The notes: a model not told the origin generated them from the sequence alone. A stretch of 38,650 nt of DNA from an uncultured Acetobacteraceae bacterium (GCA_903924985.1 CAIYDT010000224.1:1-38650); one strand, 5' to 3'; shown: positions 1 through 8,825, numbered from the stretch's first letter. Made by a program: numbers and translations.

Positions 1-173
1 GCCTCAGCCGCCTGTACCAGGTGCGCGCGCGGCGGGAAGAAACCTTCCAGCGCGAACGCGACAGACGCTCGGACACCTGGCACATCGACTGGCGGGACCT
101 GCGCCCACCAACCGTGCGCCGGGCGCTCGGCTGCCTGATCGGCGAAACGCCGCCCGCCATCGTCCCCAGCTGA
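1..173 (+). CDS. C-terminal end of an unknown protein (partial)
   Basis: An open frame enters from the left edge (first full codon at position 3) and stops at TGA 171-173. It gives 56 residues rich in Arg and Glu at first (VRARREETFQRERDRR), then DTWHIDW and ending ETPPAIVPS. Third positions are strongly G/C, as in the clear genes of the window, so I take it as real coding sequence. I do not recognise the family; the charged stretch would suit a helix or coiled coil. No function is proposed. Confidence 0.5.
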   Translation, partial: LSRLYQVRARREETFQRERDRRSDTWHIDWRDLRPPTVRRALGCLIGETPPAIVPS

Positions 174-417
174 TGCCGTTCGGCACCAACCCCATCATCG
201 CCACCTCACCGGTCGCGGGCACCTCGCTCGCGGGCCGGCGCCCGCATGGGAAATTCCAGCCAGCCGGCCCGGGCGATTCGCATAGGACGGATTTCCGCGC
301 GATGCGTTCCTGGCCCGGTTGTTGGCACAACTGGCTAAAGGTCATATGCGATAGCCCTGCGGTTGACACATAGCACGCTTGCGCCCGTCATGGGGGCAAA
401 GGCGGGATGGGGCACGG
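174..417. other. Intergenic region upstream of the CoA-transferase gene
   Basis: These 244 bases hold no open frame I can support; the short frames here lack family resemblance. The only signal I see is a consensus TTGACA at 363-368, listed separately. No clear factor-independent terminator for the left partial gene is visible. Confidence 0.4.
363..391 (+). promoter_or_regulatory. Possible sigma70-type promoter for the CoA-transferase gene
   Basis: A perfect TTGACA (363-368) is followed after 17 bases by CGTCAT (386-391), which matches the -10 consensus in only three positions. Its position, about 27 bases before the ATG at 418, is right for a short leader. The weak -10 box keeps this tentative. 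Confidence 0.25.
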
Positions 418-2505
418 ATGTCGGTATTGACGGGTTTGCGGGTGGTGCAACTGGGCGACGGACTGGCGGCTGCGGTGTGTGGGCGGTTGTTCGCGGACGC
501 CGGGGCCTCGGTCGGGGTTGTCGGTGCGTCCCGAGCGAGTCCATTGGCGGAATATCTGAACGATGGGAAGGGGCACGGTGCGGTTGCGGGGGCGGACCTG
601 ATCGTGGCTGAGGGTGGGCCAGCGGCGTTGCTGGCGTCGGGCCATGACGTTGCGTCGCTGCGGCGGGTTAATCCGAACGCCGCGATCGTGCTGATTTCGC
701 CGTATGGGCAAATCGGGCCTCAGGCCGACGACCCCGCCACGGACCTGACGTTGATTTGCGCCTCCGGTATTGCCCGTTTGCTGACTGGACAGGTGGACGA
801 CTTGAACGAGCCGCCCATTCGCCCGGTGGGGCATCAGTCGGCGTTCCTCGGCGGGTTGGCGGGGGCCTGCGCGGGGATGCACGCGGTGCAGGCGGCCGAA
901 CCGGCGGTGGCGGATGTGTCGATCCAGGACGCGCTGTCCACCATTGCCGTGACCGAACTGACGCGTGCGGGGGTGTCGGGGAAGAAGTGGCCTCGGCGAC
1001 GGGTGGCGGATGGGAACGGGGCCACGGTTTGTATTCTGCCGGCCAGCGACGGTTTCACCGCGATTTCCCCACGTGAGGACAAGCAGTGGGCGGCGTGGTT
1101 GAAGGCGATGGGCTCCCCGGCCTGGGGCGACGACCCGCGCTTTCGCACCAAGCCGGACCGGGTGGCGAACTGGGACGCGCTGCATGCCCTGATGTCGGAA
1201 TGGAGCCGGCAGCACACGAAACAATGGATCGCAGACACCGCTCAGGCAGCGCGGGTGCCGAGTTTTCCGTTACGGGAATTGCATGAGCAACTGGATACGC
1301 CGCAGGCGAGGCACCGGGGGTTTTTTCGCCCGATGGAGATTGCCGGGCGAACGGTGCAGGTGCCTGGAACGCCGTTTGGGTTGACGCTCTCGCAGGGCGC
1401 CAAGGATGGCGCCGCGCCGGGACCAATGCCCCTGTCGGGCGTCCGTGTGCTCGACTTCAGCTGGGTGATCGCCGGGCCGACCGTGACGCGTTACCTCGCC
1501 GCGGCCGGCGCCGACGTGATCAAGATCGAGGCCCCCGGCAAAGGCGACCCAGGCCGAGGCTCAGAACTGCACACCGTGCTCGGCCAGGCCAAGCGCGCGA
1601 TCGTGCTGGATCTGAAAAAACCCGAAGCCGTCGCCACCGCCCGCGACCTGGCGGCGAGGGCCGACGTGCTGGTGGAGAATTACGCGACCGGCGTGATGGA
1701 CCGGTTGGGCCTCGGTGCTGAGGAATTACAGAAGGTAAATCCCAGGCTGATTTATATTTCGGCCTCGGGCATGGGGCGGACGGGGCCGGACTCGCACGCG
1801 GTGGCTTACGGCACGTTGCTGCAATGCTATGCCGGGTTCGCGGGGTTGAACCGGCATCCTTCGGTCCCGCCGCGCGTCGGGTTGGCGTGGCTGGACCCCA
1901 TGTGCGGGTTGCTGATCGCGTTCATGGCGGCCGCCAGTCTGTGGGCACGACGGCGCAATGGGACCGTCGCCCGTGTGGATTTTTCGATGATCGAGGCCAT
2001 GCTTTGGACGATGTCCGAACCGTTGCTGCAAACGCAACTTGGCGAGCGGCCGAAGCCGCGCGGCAATCAGTCGGATCGTTGCGCGCCGCATGGAGTGTAC
2101 CGTTGCGCGGGCGACGATCAGTGGGTGGGGATCGCGGTCCGTAACGATGCGGAGCGGAACACCCTGAGCACGCTGGTCCCGGAACTGAACGATGCGGCAC
2201 TGTCCGCGTGGTGTCTGTCACGCAACGCCGATGAGACCGCTGCGTTGCTCGCCCGAATGGGGATTCCCGCCGCGCCGGTCACTGGTTCATTCGATCTGGT
2301 GGAAAGTGCGCATCTCCGAGCCCGCGGGTTCTGGGACAGGCTTGGCGCAGGCGTTGTACCTGGATTGCCATGGCGGGCGAGCTACGGCCGCACGCTCGGG
2401 TCGGCGCCGGGGCTGGGGGAGCATACGGATGCGGTGCTGCGGGAGATTTTGGGGTTGGATGCGGAAAGGATCGCAGCGTTGAGGAGGGCTGGGGCGCTGG
2501 GGTGA
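418..2505 (+). CDS. Two-domain CaiB/BaiF (class III) CoA-transferase
   Basis: This 695-residue protein has two class III CoA-transferase modules in tandem; single-module family members are about 380-450 residues. The C-terminal module starts near residue 340 with GVRVLDFSWVIAGP, continues with GADVIKIEAP and DVLVENYATG, and carries the expected nucleophile Asp493 in LAWLDPMCG. In the N-terminal module (GLRVVQLGDG at the start) the aligned segment reads VGHQSAFLGG, with Phe143 or a neighbour where Asp is expected, so it is probably not catalytic. Family knowledge: these enzymes move CoA between an acyl-CoA and a carboxylic acid through an aspartyl-CoA thioester. The DMSP enzyme DddD is a similar fusion with one active half, but the true substrate here is unknown. 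I chose ATG 418; an in-frame TTG at 379 would add 13 residues that do not look like the family. The gene converges on the liv/dioxygenase operon, so a role in the same carboxylate pathway is a guess. Confidence 0.9.
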   Translation: MSVLTGLRVVQLGDGLAAAVCGRLFADAGASVGVVGASRASPLAEYLNDGKGHGAVAGADLIVAEGGPAALLASGHDVASLRRVNPNAAIVLISPYGQIGPQADDPATDLTLICASGIARLLTGQVDDLNEPPIRPVGHQSAFLGGLAGACAGMHAVQAAEPAVADVSIQDALSTIAVTELTRAGVSGKKWPRRRVADGNGATVCILPASDGFTAISPREDKQWAAWLKAMGSPAWGDDPRFRTKPDRVANWDALHALMSEWSRQHTKQWIADTAQAARVPSFPLRELHEQLDTPQARHRGFFRPMEIAGRTVQVPGTPFGLTLSQGAKDGAAPGPMPLSGVRVLDFSWVIAGPTVTRYLAAAGADVIKIEAPGKGDPGRGSELHTVLGQAKRAIVLDLKKPEAVATARDLAARADVLVENYATGVMDRLGLGAEELQKVNPRLIYISASGMGRTGPDSHAVAYGTLLQCYAGFAGLNRHPSVPPRVGLAWLDPMCGLLIAFMAAASLWARRRNGTVARVDFSMIEAMLWTMSEPLLQTQLGERPKPRGNQSDRCAPHGVYRCAGDDQWVGIAVRNDAERNTLSTLVPELNDAALSAWCLSRNADETAALLARMGIPAAPVTGSFDLVESAHLRARGFWDRLGAGVVPGLPWRASYGRTLGSAPGLGEHTDAVLREILGLDAERIAALRRAGALG

Positions 2506-2696
2506 TGCCGATTGAGGCGATGAGGCCGAGTTTTGGAAATGCCGCGCATCCGTCATCAGGACTAACATGGGCTGGAACGCCGGACTATCGGCTACCCTAT
2601 GCGGGGAGGTTCCTTGAGCGCTTCGCCCATGAATTCGAGCACCGTGAGTCTGCTCAGCCGTTAGCGCTTGCCACCGCCGCCTTCGTCGCCAGCAGT

Positions 2697-2710
2697 GGTG
2701 GCGCGCCACC
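2697..2710. repeat. 14-bp perfect palindrome after the dioxygenase stop codon
   Basis: GGTGGCGCGCCACC is self-complementary and ends immediately before the stop codon (TAG, 2713-2711 on the minus strand) of the dioxygenase-like gene, in the gap between two converging genes. It could act as the hairpin of a transcription end signal, but there is no T tract on either side. At this GC content, chance cannot be excluded. Confidence 0.3.
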
Positions 2711-3796
2711 CTACCCGCTCAACCGCCGAAACGCCTCCGACGCCACCAGCGGCCGATCGCTATCCACGCTCACCCCGCACAAAGTCCGTCGCATGCCCGG
2801 CACCCTTCGAGCCTGGAACGCGGCTCGGGTTGCCTCGTCGGCGCCGTGTAGGATGCCTTGCGGGGTGTGCGACAGGGTTCCCGGCTTGCGGGCGCTGCCG
2901 GCGTCGTGATGCACGAACACGCTTTCATCGTTGTCGACGTTGCGGTGGTAGGACGGCAGTTCCTCGGCGTTCAAATCCGCCACCGCCATCTGTGGCACGA
3001 ACGTAATGACGACGAAACCGGAAGCCTCGAACGTGCACCACGCCGCCGGAGCGATGTGGATGCGATCCGAACTGATCGGGATGATGTCGCGGATGTTCAG
3101 CTTGTAGGGGAACAGATCGCCCTTCCAGCCGACCGAGACCAACGGGTTTCCCCGGTAGAAGATCGAACTGTGCTCGCCGCCGTGTTTTACCCGCAGTTCG
3201 TATTCGTTCCGGATGGGGAAGCCGTAATCGCAGATCTCCGGCAGCACCAGCACGGTGGGATCGACCGGCATGTGCCGGCCGGTTTGCTTGTGTTCCGTCA
3301 GCGACAGCGGGGCAGGGGACTCGATCACCAGCATGTGGCTTTTCCCGGGGGAGGGCATGACGCTGAAGGTGATGCCCTTGGGGATCAGCACGTAATCGCC
3401 GGGTTCATACGGCAACCGACCGAACTCGGTGGCGAACATGCCGGTGCCCTGGTGCACGAAATACAGCAGGTCGCCATCGGTGTCGCGGTAGGCATATGGC
3501 ATCGCGACGCTTCGCCGGCTGATCCCAACCGAGACATCGGCGTTGGACAGAAACACCTCCGGCCCGCCGCGCGGATCGCTCAGGTCGGAGGGTTCCGCTC
3601 GGGTGGTGTCGGCGACGCGACGGGGGACCAGGGTGCCCTCGACGCGGACGATCTCATTGGGGCCGAATTCGCGGTAGACCATGCCGACGGGGCCGAAGAA
3701 GCCCTGGCGGCTGATATGCTCCTCCCGCAAATCGCCCAGGCCGACGCGGGCCTGACGCACATGGCGGCCTTTGGCATGATGGATCCAGGATCGCAT
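2711..3796 (-). CDS. Homogentisate 1,2-dioxygenase-like cupin
   Basis: The 361-residue product resembles homogentisate 1,2-dioxygenase, a cytoplasmic Fe(II) enzyme that opens the ring of homogentisate. The C-terminal cupin half keeps the likely metal ligands: His284 in SYHRN, Glu291 in VDNDES and His317 in ILHGAD, with His310 in LSHTPQG as the probable second active-site histidine. A middle segment YFVHQGTGMFATEFG and EPGDYVLIPKG is also typical of the family. It is shorter than canonical HmgA (about 430-450 residues) and lacks the usual N-terminal start with its SGFGNEF-like motif. No fumarylacetoacetase or maleylacetoacetate isomerase lies nearby, so the substrate may be a related diol or gentisate-like acid. 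ATG 3796 has an AGGAG-type ribosome site. It is the last gene of the leftward liv operon, 64 bases after the preceding gene. Confidence 0.8.
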   Translation of the reverse strand: MRSWIHHAKGRHVRQARVGLGDLREEHISRQGFFGPVGMVYREFGPNEIVRVEGTLVPRRVADTTRAEPSDLSDPRGGPEVFLSNADVSVGISRRSVAMPYAYRDTDGDLLYFVHQGTGMFATEFGRLPYEPGDYVLIPKGITFSVMPSPGKSHMLVIESPAPLSLTEHKQTGRHMPVDPTVLVLPEICDYGFPIRNEYELRVKHGGEHSSIFYRGNPLVSVGWKGDLFPYKLNIRDIIPISSDRIHIAPAAWCTFEASGFVVITFVPQMAVADLNAEELPSYHRNVDNDESVFVHHDAGSARKPGTLSHTPQGILHGADEATRAAFQARRVPGMRRTLCGVSVDSDRPLVASEAFRRLSG

Positions 3797-3860
3797 GGAC
3801 GCACTCCTTTTATTGGTTGGGAGGAGTGTGCCGCTTTTCGTGGGCGAAAGTCGATGGGAT

Positions 3861-4517
3861 TTAGGCTTCCCCAGGCACCCGGAACGCTACCCCGCGCATT
3901 GCCCCACCCTTGATGGCCGCGCGGTAGAAGGCCTCGGCGAAGCGGCGGTCGCGCAGGATGGCCTCCGTGTTGGCGGCCTGGAAGGTGCGGGTATCGGCGG
4001 CCGCTAACTGGAAGACATCGTCATTGACCGGTACGATCGCCCCGCAGCTGACCCGGTATTCCCCGAGGTCGGCGAGGCGGGCGACAAAGCGTTCCCCCGG
4101 TTTGGCGGATTTGGCGAGCCATTCGTCCATCAACCAGAACGACTGTTTGCGTAATACATCCTGCGCCGGAATGCCGGCGGTTTCGCGCGGTCCCTCGACG
4201 CGCCACACGGTGAACAAGGCGTTTTGCAACGCCTGCATGACCATTGATTCCAAGCTGTCGGGCGGCAGTTTGCGTTGTTTCGCGATGCGGTCGATGGCGC
4301 GGGATCGCCCCTCCGGCGCGGTGTGCACCGCAAGGTCGAATACCAGAGTCATTTCGGCCGGACTGCTTGGGTGCAACATGCCGGCTTGCACGAGCCCGAT
4401 CCGTTTCGCATACTCCATCATCGCCGAGGCGGGCACGGAATTCATCGCGACGGTCTGGTATTCCGTGACGAAGCCGCGCAGCTCCCTATAGCGGCTCAGC
4501 AGCGCTTCGGTCTCCAT
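3861..4517 (-). CDS. Unknown protein encoded between livF and the dioxygenase gene
   Basis: This 218-residue protein has no signal peptide or membrane segment. I do not recognise its family. It starts METEALLSRYRELRGFV and contains an alpha-helical look with clusters such as ESMVMQALQNALFTVWRVEG, then a region rich in beta-type residues (GEYRVSCGAIVPVNDDVFQL). The start is ATG 4517, one base after the livF stop (TGA 4521-4519), so it is almost certainly co-transcribed and translationally linked with livF. An upstream extension of the frame would run into livF. Position suggests a role with the transported substrate, perhaps a small cytoplasmic enzyme or enzyme partner, but this is context only. 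Confidence 0.7.
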   Translation of the reverse strand: METEALLSRYRELRGFVTEYQTVAMNSVPASAMMEYAKRIGLVQAGMLHPSSPAEMTLVFDLAVHTAPEGRSRAIDRIAKQRKLPPDSLESMVMQALQNALFTVWRVEGPRETAGIPAQDVLRKQSFWLMDEWLAKSAKPGERFVARLADLGEYRVSCGAIVPVNDDVFQLAAADTRTFQAANTEAILRDRRFAEAFYRAAIKGGAMRGVAFRVPGEA

Positions 4518-4518
4518 G

Positions 4519-5214
4519 TCAGAAATAGCTCCAGAAATCCGAGGCGCGAGCCTCGTCCGGGAGACCGTCGAACACGATAACGCCATTGTTCATGATGATG
4601 ACGCGGTCGGCGATTTTCATCGCGGCGGCGACGTTTTGTTCCACCAGCACTGCCGTCATGGCGTGCGATTTGCAGACGTCGTGCACCTGCTCGAACATGC
4701 GCTCCACCAGGTTCGGGGCCAGGCCGATCGAGGGTTCGTCCAGCAGCAAACAGCGTGGCGAACCCAGGATCGCCAGCGACATCGCCAGCATTTGTTGCTG
4801 CCCGCCGCTGAGACTGCCGGAGCGGGTGTCGCGGCGTTCATCCAGCACGGGAAAAAGCTTGTAGATGGCGGGAATGTCGAACATCGCGCCGGGTACGACG
4901 TTGCGGGCTGCGACGACGTCGATATTTTCCTCCACCGACAGGTCGGGGAAAATGCCGCGCCCCTCCGGCAGCAGCCGCAGACCCATCGCCACCCGGTCGG
5001 CGACGGAGGTTCGGCCCAGCGAACGACCATCGAATTCCACCGCACCGCCGCGCAACGGCAGCAGCCCCATGATCGCCTTCAGCGTGGTGGTCTTGCCGGC
5101 GCCGTTATGACCGAGGAACGCGAGTATCTGCCCAGGTTCCAACGCGAACGACACGTCGGAAACGACCGTTTTCGGCCCGTAGCCGGCGGCCACGCCTGAC
5201 AGACGCAAAACCAT
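4519..5214 (-). CDS. livF: Branched-chain amino acid-type ABC transporter ATPase LivF
   Basis: A 231-residue cytoplasmic ATPase that powers a LivHM-type permease. It shows Walker A GHNGAGKTT (about residues 35-43), signature LSGGQQQML, Walker B CLLLDEPSIGLAP and the switch histidine region replaced by VLVEQN, as usual in LivF. Length and motif spacing are normal. Its ATG overlaps the livG stop (TGATG), so the two ATPases are coupled. In this subfamily the cargo may be aromatic or other carboxylates rather than Leu/Ile/Val, and the dioxygenase gene downstream would fit that. Confidence 0.93.
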   Translation of the reverse strand: MVLRLSGVAAGYGPKTVVSDVSFALEPGQILAFLGHNGAGKTTTLKAIMGLLPLRGGAVEFDGRSLGRTSVADRVAMGLRLLPEGRGIFPDLSVEENIDVVAARNVVPGAMFDIPAIYKLFPVLDERRDTRSGSLSGGQQQMLAMSLAILGSPRCLLLDEPSIGLAPNLVERMFEQVHDVCKSHAMTAVLVEQNVAAAMKIADRVIIMNNGVIVFDGLPDEARASDFWSYF

Positions 5215-5981
5215 CAGATTGCCCCGCCGAAGTAGATTTCCGCCAGCGCCGGGTCGGAGATGATGCGCTCCGGCGTGCCCTGTGCCATCAGATGCCCTTG
5301 ATGCAGGAACAGCACGTCGTCGGCGATTTTCTGCACCACGCGGGTGTTGTGCTCAACCACCAGTAGGGTTTTGCCGTCGGATTGCAGGCGGCGCAGTAGC
5401 GCCATCACCGCCTCCAGCGCGCCGGCGGACAAGCCGGAGGCGGGTTCGTCCAGCAGCAGCAACTCAGCGCCTGTCGCCAACAAACGGGCGATGGTCAGCA
5501 GTTTCTGCTCGCCGTAGGACAGGTTGCGCACGAACTCGTTTGCTCGGTCGGTCAGACCAACATGCGCCAGAATCTCCCGGCCCTCTTCCCGCCGGCGCTT
5601 CAGCGCTCGGGACGCGTGCAGGGGGCGGAATATCGCACCGATCGGTTCCTCGCCGGCCATATTGGGGAGGGCGACGAGGACGTTGTCCAATGCCGTCAGG
5701 TCCTGGAACAGGCGCAGGTTCTGGAAGCTGCGTGCAATGCCGGCGGCGACGATGTCCTGCGGTTTCAGGCCGTCCAGCGAGCGCCCTTTGAAGGACACCG
5801 ATCCTTCCTGCGGTTTCAGGAAGCCGGTGATGGCGTTGAAGATGGTGGTTTTGCCCGCGCCGTTCGGCCCGACCAGGCAGGTGATGCGGCCCTGCTCGAT
5901 GGTGAAGGAGCAATCCTGCAACGCGCGCAGACCGCCGAACGCGACCTCCAGGCCCTCAGCTTGCAGATAAGGCGGGTTCAT
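5214..5981 (-). CDS. livG: Branched-chain amino acid-type ABC transporter ATPase LivG
   Basis: The 255-residue partner ATPase of LivF. Walker A is GPNGAGKTT (about residues 37-45), the signature is LSYGEQKLL, which is the usual LivG variant, and Walker B is LLLLDEPASGLS. The segment GIARSFQNLRLF and the C-terminal VLFLHQGHLMAQGTP with DPALAEIYFGG are characteristic of LivG. The start ATG 5981 overlaps the livM stop by four bases (ATGA), which indicates translational coupling. It is the fourth gene of the livKHMGF order. Confidence 0.93.
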   Translation of the reverse strand: MNPPYLQAEGLEVAFGGLRALQDCSFTIEQGRITCLVGPNGAGKTTIFNAITGFLKPQEGSVSFKGRSLDGLKPQDIVAAGIARSFQNLRLFQDLTALDNVLVALPNMAGEEPIGAIFRPLHASRALKRRREEGREILAHVGLTDRANEFVRNLSYGEQKLLTIARLLATGAELLLLDEPASGLSAGALEAVMALLRRLQSDGKTLLVVEHNTRVVQKIADDVLFLHQGHLMAQGTPERIISDPALAEIYFGGAI

Positions 5982-6841
5982 AGCTTCTCACCCGCCAGGC
6001 CTTGCGGCCGGAACAGCATGAAGGCGATCAGCAGCAGCCCGTAAATGAGCTGGCGAGCCGAGGCGGCGATGCTGGTGGGGATCTCGATCAGCGACAACAC
6101 CTGCGGCAGCGCCAGCAGCAGAAAAGGCCCGATCACCGACCCCGCCAACGTGCGCGCGCCGCCCACCACCACCATGGTCAACAGCAGGATCGACGCATCC
6201 AGATCGAAGGACGACGGGTCCACGAAGCTCAGGAACGTCGCGTATAGCCCGCCCGCGCTGCCGGCGAAGGCGCCGGCCAAAGCAGCGGCGGAGACCTTGG
6301 CGCGCAGCACGCCCTTACCGGCGGCGGCGACGGCCAGTTCGTCCTCACGTATGGCGCGCAGCAGGCGCCCGAACGGGGCTCGCATGATCAGCCAGAAGGC
6401 GAGGCACCCCAGGCCGGAGCCAGCGGTCGTCAGCAGCACCAATTGTTCGTTGGATTCCAGCGCGAACCCGAACAGATCGGGGGGCGGAATGCCGGGCAGA
6501 CCGTTGGCACCGCCGGTGCCAGCGGTCCAGTTCACGAACACGGCGGTGGCGAGCAGCTGGATGCCGAACGACGTCACCACGAAATAATCGCCGGACACGC
6601 GCAACGACGGCAGGGTCACCAAAACGTTCAGCACCACGCAGCAGGCGGCCGCGACCAGCAAGGCCGGAACGAAACCCATGATGTCGTGCATCAGGCAGAA
6701 CGCCACGATGTAGGCGCCAACGCCAAACACTGCCGCCTGCGACACGGTGAAAATGCCCGCGATGCCGACCAGCAGGTTGGTGGAGAGGCCGAGCAGCACG
6801 TAGATCTCGGCGAGGGCGATGTATGACCAGAGGAAATCCAT
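5978..6841 (-). CDS. livM: Branched-chain amino acid-type ABC permease LivM
   Basis: A 287-residue integral membrane subunit. The sequence is a run of hydrophobic helices, with the family segment NLLVGIAGIFTVSQAAVFGVGAY near residues 22-44 and the ATPase-contact loop SPFGR-like RAPFGRLLRAIREDELAVAA around residue 165. It also has GGARTLAGSVIGP near the C terminus, as in LivM. It pairs with LivH to form the inner-membrane channel. ATG 6841 lies three bases after the livH stop. Length is slightly short of E. coli LivM but usual for the subfamily. Confidence 0.92.
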   Translation of the reverse strand: MDFLWSYIALAEIYVLLGLSTNLLVGIAGIFTVSQAAVFGVGAYIVAFCLMHDIMGFVPALLVAAACCVVLNVLVTLPSLRVSGDYFVVTSFGIQLLATAVFVNWTAGTGGANGLPGIPPPDLFGFALESNEQLVLLTTAGSGLGCLAFWLIMRAPFGRLLRAIREDELAVAAAGKGVLRAKVSAAALAGAFAGSAGGLYATFLSFVDPSSFDLDASILLLTMVVVGGARTLAGSVIGPFLLLALPQVLSLIEIPTSIAASARQLIYGLLLIAFMLFRPQGLAGEKL

Positions 6842-6844
6842 GCC

Positions 6845-7705
6845 TCAGCGCCTCGTGAACAGGCCCGTGGGCCTGAACAGCATGAAGATGATGAAGATGC
6901 CGAAGGTGACCCCGATGCTCCATTCGCCGGGCATGATCAGCAGCGACATGTTCTGTAGCACGGCGATGCCGACGGCCAGCAGGAACGATCCGCCAATGCT
7001 GCCGATGCCGCCCGCGATCATGGCGATGGTCGCGGTTAGCAAAGGCGTGATGCCGCCGTAGGGCTGCAAGCCCAGGTCCAACGGCACCAGCACGCCCGGC
7101 AAAGCCACCACGGCCGATCCGATGGCTACCACGGTGACGTAAACCCGGTGCGGGCGCAGCCTGGTGATCTCCGCCAGGAACGGGTTCGATGCCACGGCGC
7201 GGATTTGTTTCCCCAGGATGGTACGGTGGGAGAACCACATGATGCCGCAGAAGGCACCGAGGCAGACGACCACCGTCAGAATTTGCGTCCAGGTCAGGCG
7301 CACGCCCGCGAAGGCCACCATCCGGCTGCTCCAGGGCAGGGGGAATTGCAGGATGTTGGGCGTGTAGACGGCGGCGATGACGTTCTGCATCACCGCCAGG
7401 GTGCCGAGGGATGCGATCAGCACCACCAGATGCGTGGCGCGCCGCCGCTCCAGTTCCGCATACAGGATGCCCTGGATCGCCGCCCCGAGCGCGGCGGCGG
7501 CGGCCATCGCCAGCAGTAAAGCGGCGATATCCGGGACGCCGCGCTGCACCAGCGACCAGGCGAGGTAGCCTGCCAGGGTGTAAACCCCGGCATGCGCCAC
7601 GTGGAACAGCTTCGTCGTTGCGTAGATCAGTCCGAAGCTGACCGCGACCACGCCGAGGGCGCAGCCGGTGACCAGGCCGTTGACCAGAAGCTGTAGTGCA
7701 AGCAC
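6845..7705 (-). CDS. livH: Branched-chain amino acid-type ABC permease LivH
   Basis: A 286-residue membrane subunit starting at GTG (MLALQLLVNGLVTGCALGVV). It carries the LivH-type segments FGLIYATTKLFHVAHAGVY and the ATPase-contact region ASNPFLAEITRLRPHRVY, plus GGIGSIGGSFLLAVGIAV before the last helices. It ends with FRPTGLFTRR. It follows livK by ten bases and is followed by livM after three, so the whole set is one operon. Confidence 0.92.
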   Translation of the reverse strand: MLALQLLVNGLVTGCALGVVAVSFGLIYATTKLFHVAHAGVYTLAGYLAWSLVQRGVPDIAALLLAMAAAAALGAAIQGILYAELERRRATHLVVLIASLGTLAVMQNVIAAVYTPNILQFPLPWSSRMVAFAGVRLTWTQILTVVVCLGAFCGIMWFSHRTILGKQIRAVASNPFLAEITRLRPHRVYVTVVAIGSAVVALPGVLVPLDLGLQPYGGITPLLTATIAMIAGGIGSIGGSFLLAVGIAVLQNMSLLIMPGEWSIGVTFGIFIIFMLFRPTGLFTRR

Positions 7706-7715
7706 CGGAAAGTGC

Positions 7716-8798
7716 CTATTTCAGCTCTTCCAGCAGCAGGTCCTGCTTGTTGCGAATGACGCGCATGTCGAAGGGCACGGTGGCGGTGTTGGTGTTGAAC
7801 ACCACCGGCACCAGCCCCTCGAACTTCTTGATCTTTAGGATGGTGTCGCGCAGGTTTTCGCCGGTGACCGGCTTGCCCTCGGCCAGCACCTTGTCCAACG
7901 CGGTGAACAGGATGTTGGCGGCGGTGTAGTACTGGCGGACAAAGAATTCCATCTCCGCGTTGTATTTCACCTTAAATTCGGCGGCGAGTTCGGGCGGGAC
8001 CTGACTTTGCAGCTGAGTGTGCAGGAAGCCCTCGGCGGCCGGGTCGTTAATCAGGGCGGGGTCCTGGAAGAAGGTGGTGCCGGCGACCTGGAAGGTCACG
8101 CCCATCTGGGCGAACTGCTGCGCCATCTGCTGCACGGCGGCGGTGATCGACACCATCATCACGTCGGGGTGGGAGTCGGCGAGTTTCAGCAGCGCCGGGC
8201 GGAAGTCGGTTTGGCCAAACTGCGACGGCTCTTGCGCCACCACGGTACCGCCGGCGGCGGTGTAGGTGGCGATGTAGTTGTCGCGGCCGGAGATGCCGGC
8301 GGCGCTGTTCTCGAACAGGATCGCGGCCTTCTTCTTGCCGTTCTTGGCCAGCCAGCGGGTGAGAATGCCGGCCTCATCGCCCAGGGTCGGCAGCGTGTTC
8401 AGCAGGTACGGAGAAGCCTTGGCCAGCGCGTCGGCTTGCGCCCCGGCGTTGATCAGAAGCACCTTCTTGCGGGTGGCCAGCGGCGCCATGGCCAGTGAGG
8501 GACCGGAGAAGCTGGTGAAGATCATCGGCAAATGCTGCAAATCGACCAGCTTGTTGAAGCTGAGCACGGACTGGTCCGGCTTGCCCTGGTTGTCCTCGAA
8601 CGTGACCTCGATCTGGTTGCCGCGCACGCCGCCCTTGGCGTTGATCTTGTCCAGCGCGAACTGGATGCCGAGTTTCTGCTGCGTACCAATCAGGCCGCCG
8701 GGGCCCGTCAGGGGCAGGATGGCGCCGAAGCGGATGGTGTCGGCCTGGGCGGCGGTGCCGAGGCAGATTGCGAGTATGACGAGGACGATCCGGATCAT
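7716..8798 (-). CDS. livK: Periplasmic ABC substrate-binding protein, Leu/Ile/Val-binding family
   Basis: The 360-residue product starts with a signal peptide (MIRIVLVILAICLGTAAQA, cleavage predicted after AQA). It continues with DTIRFGAILPLTGPGG, the typical first strand of Peripla_BP_6 binding proteins, followed by GIQFALDKINAKGGVRG. It collects the substrate in the periplasm for LivHM. I chose ATG 8798 because it begins the signal peptide and has a GGAG site 5' of it; the longer frame to 8882 adds an unrelated Arg-rich stretch. It is the first gene of the operon and is divergent from ridA. The ligand cannot be read from the sequence; aromatic or keto acids are possible. Confidence 0.9.
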   Translation of the reverse strand: MIRIVLVILAICLGTAAQADTIRFGAILPLTGPGGLIGTQQKLGIQFALDKINAKGGVRGNQIEVTFEDNQGKPDQSVLSFNKLVDLQHLPMIFTSFSGPSLAMAPLATRKKVLLINAGAQADALAKASPYLLNTLPTLGDEAGILTRWLAKNGKKKAAILFENSAAGISGRDNYIATYTAAGGTVVAQEPSQFGQTDFRPALLKLADSHPDVMMVSITAAVQQMAQQFAQMGVTFQVAGTTFFQDPALINDPAAEGFLHTQLQSQVPPELAAEFKVKYNAEMEFFVRQYYTAANILFTALDKVLAEGKPVTGENLRDTILKIKKFEGLVPVVFNTNTATVPFDMRVIRNKQDLLLEELK

Positions 8799-8825
8799 GA
8801 GGTTTTTCTCCCTGGATTGTGCGCA

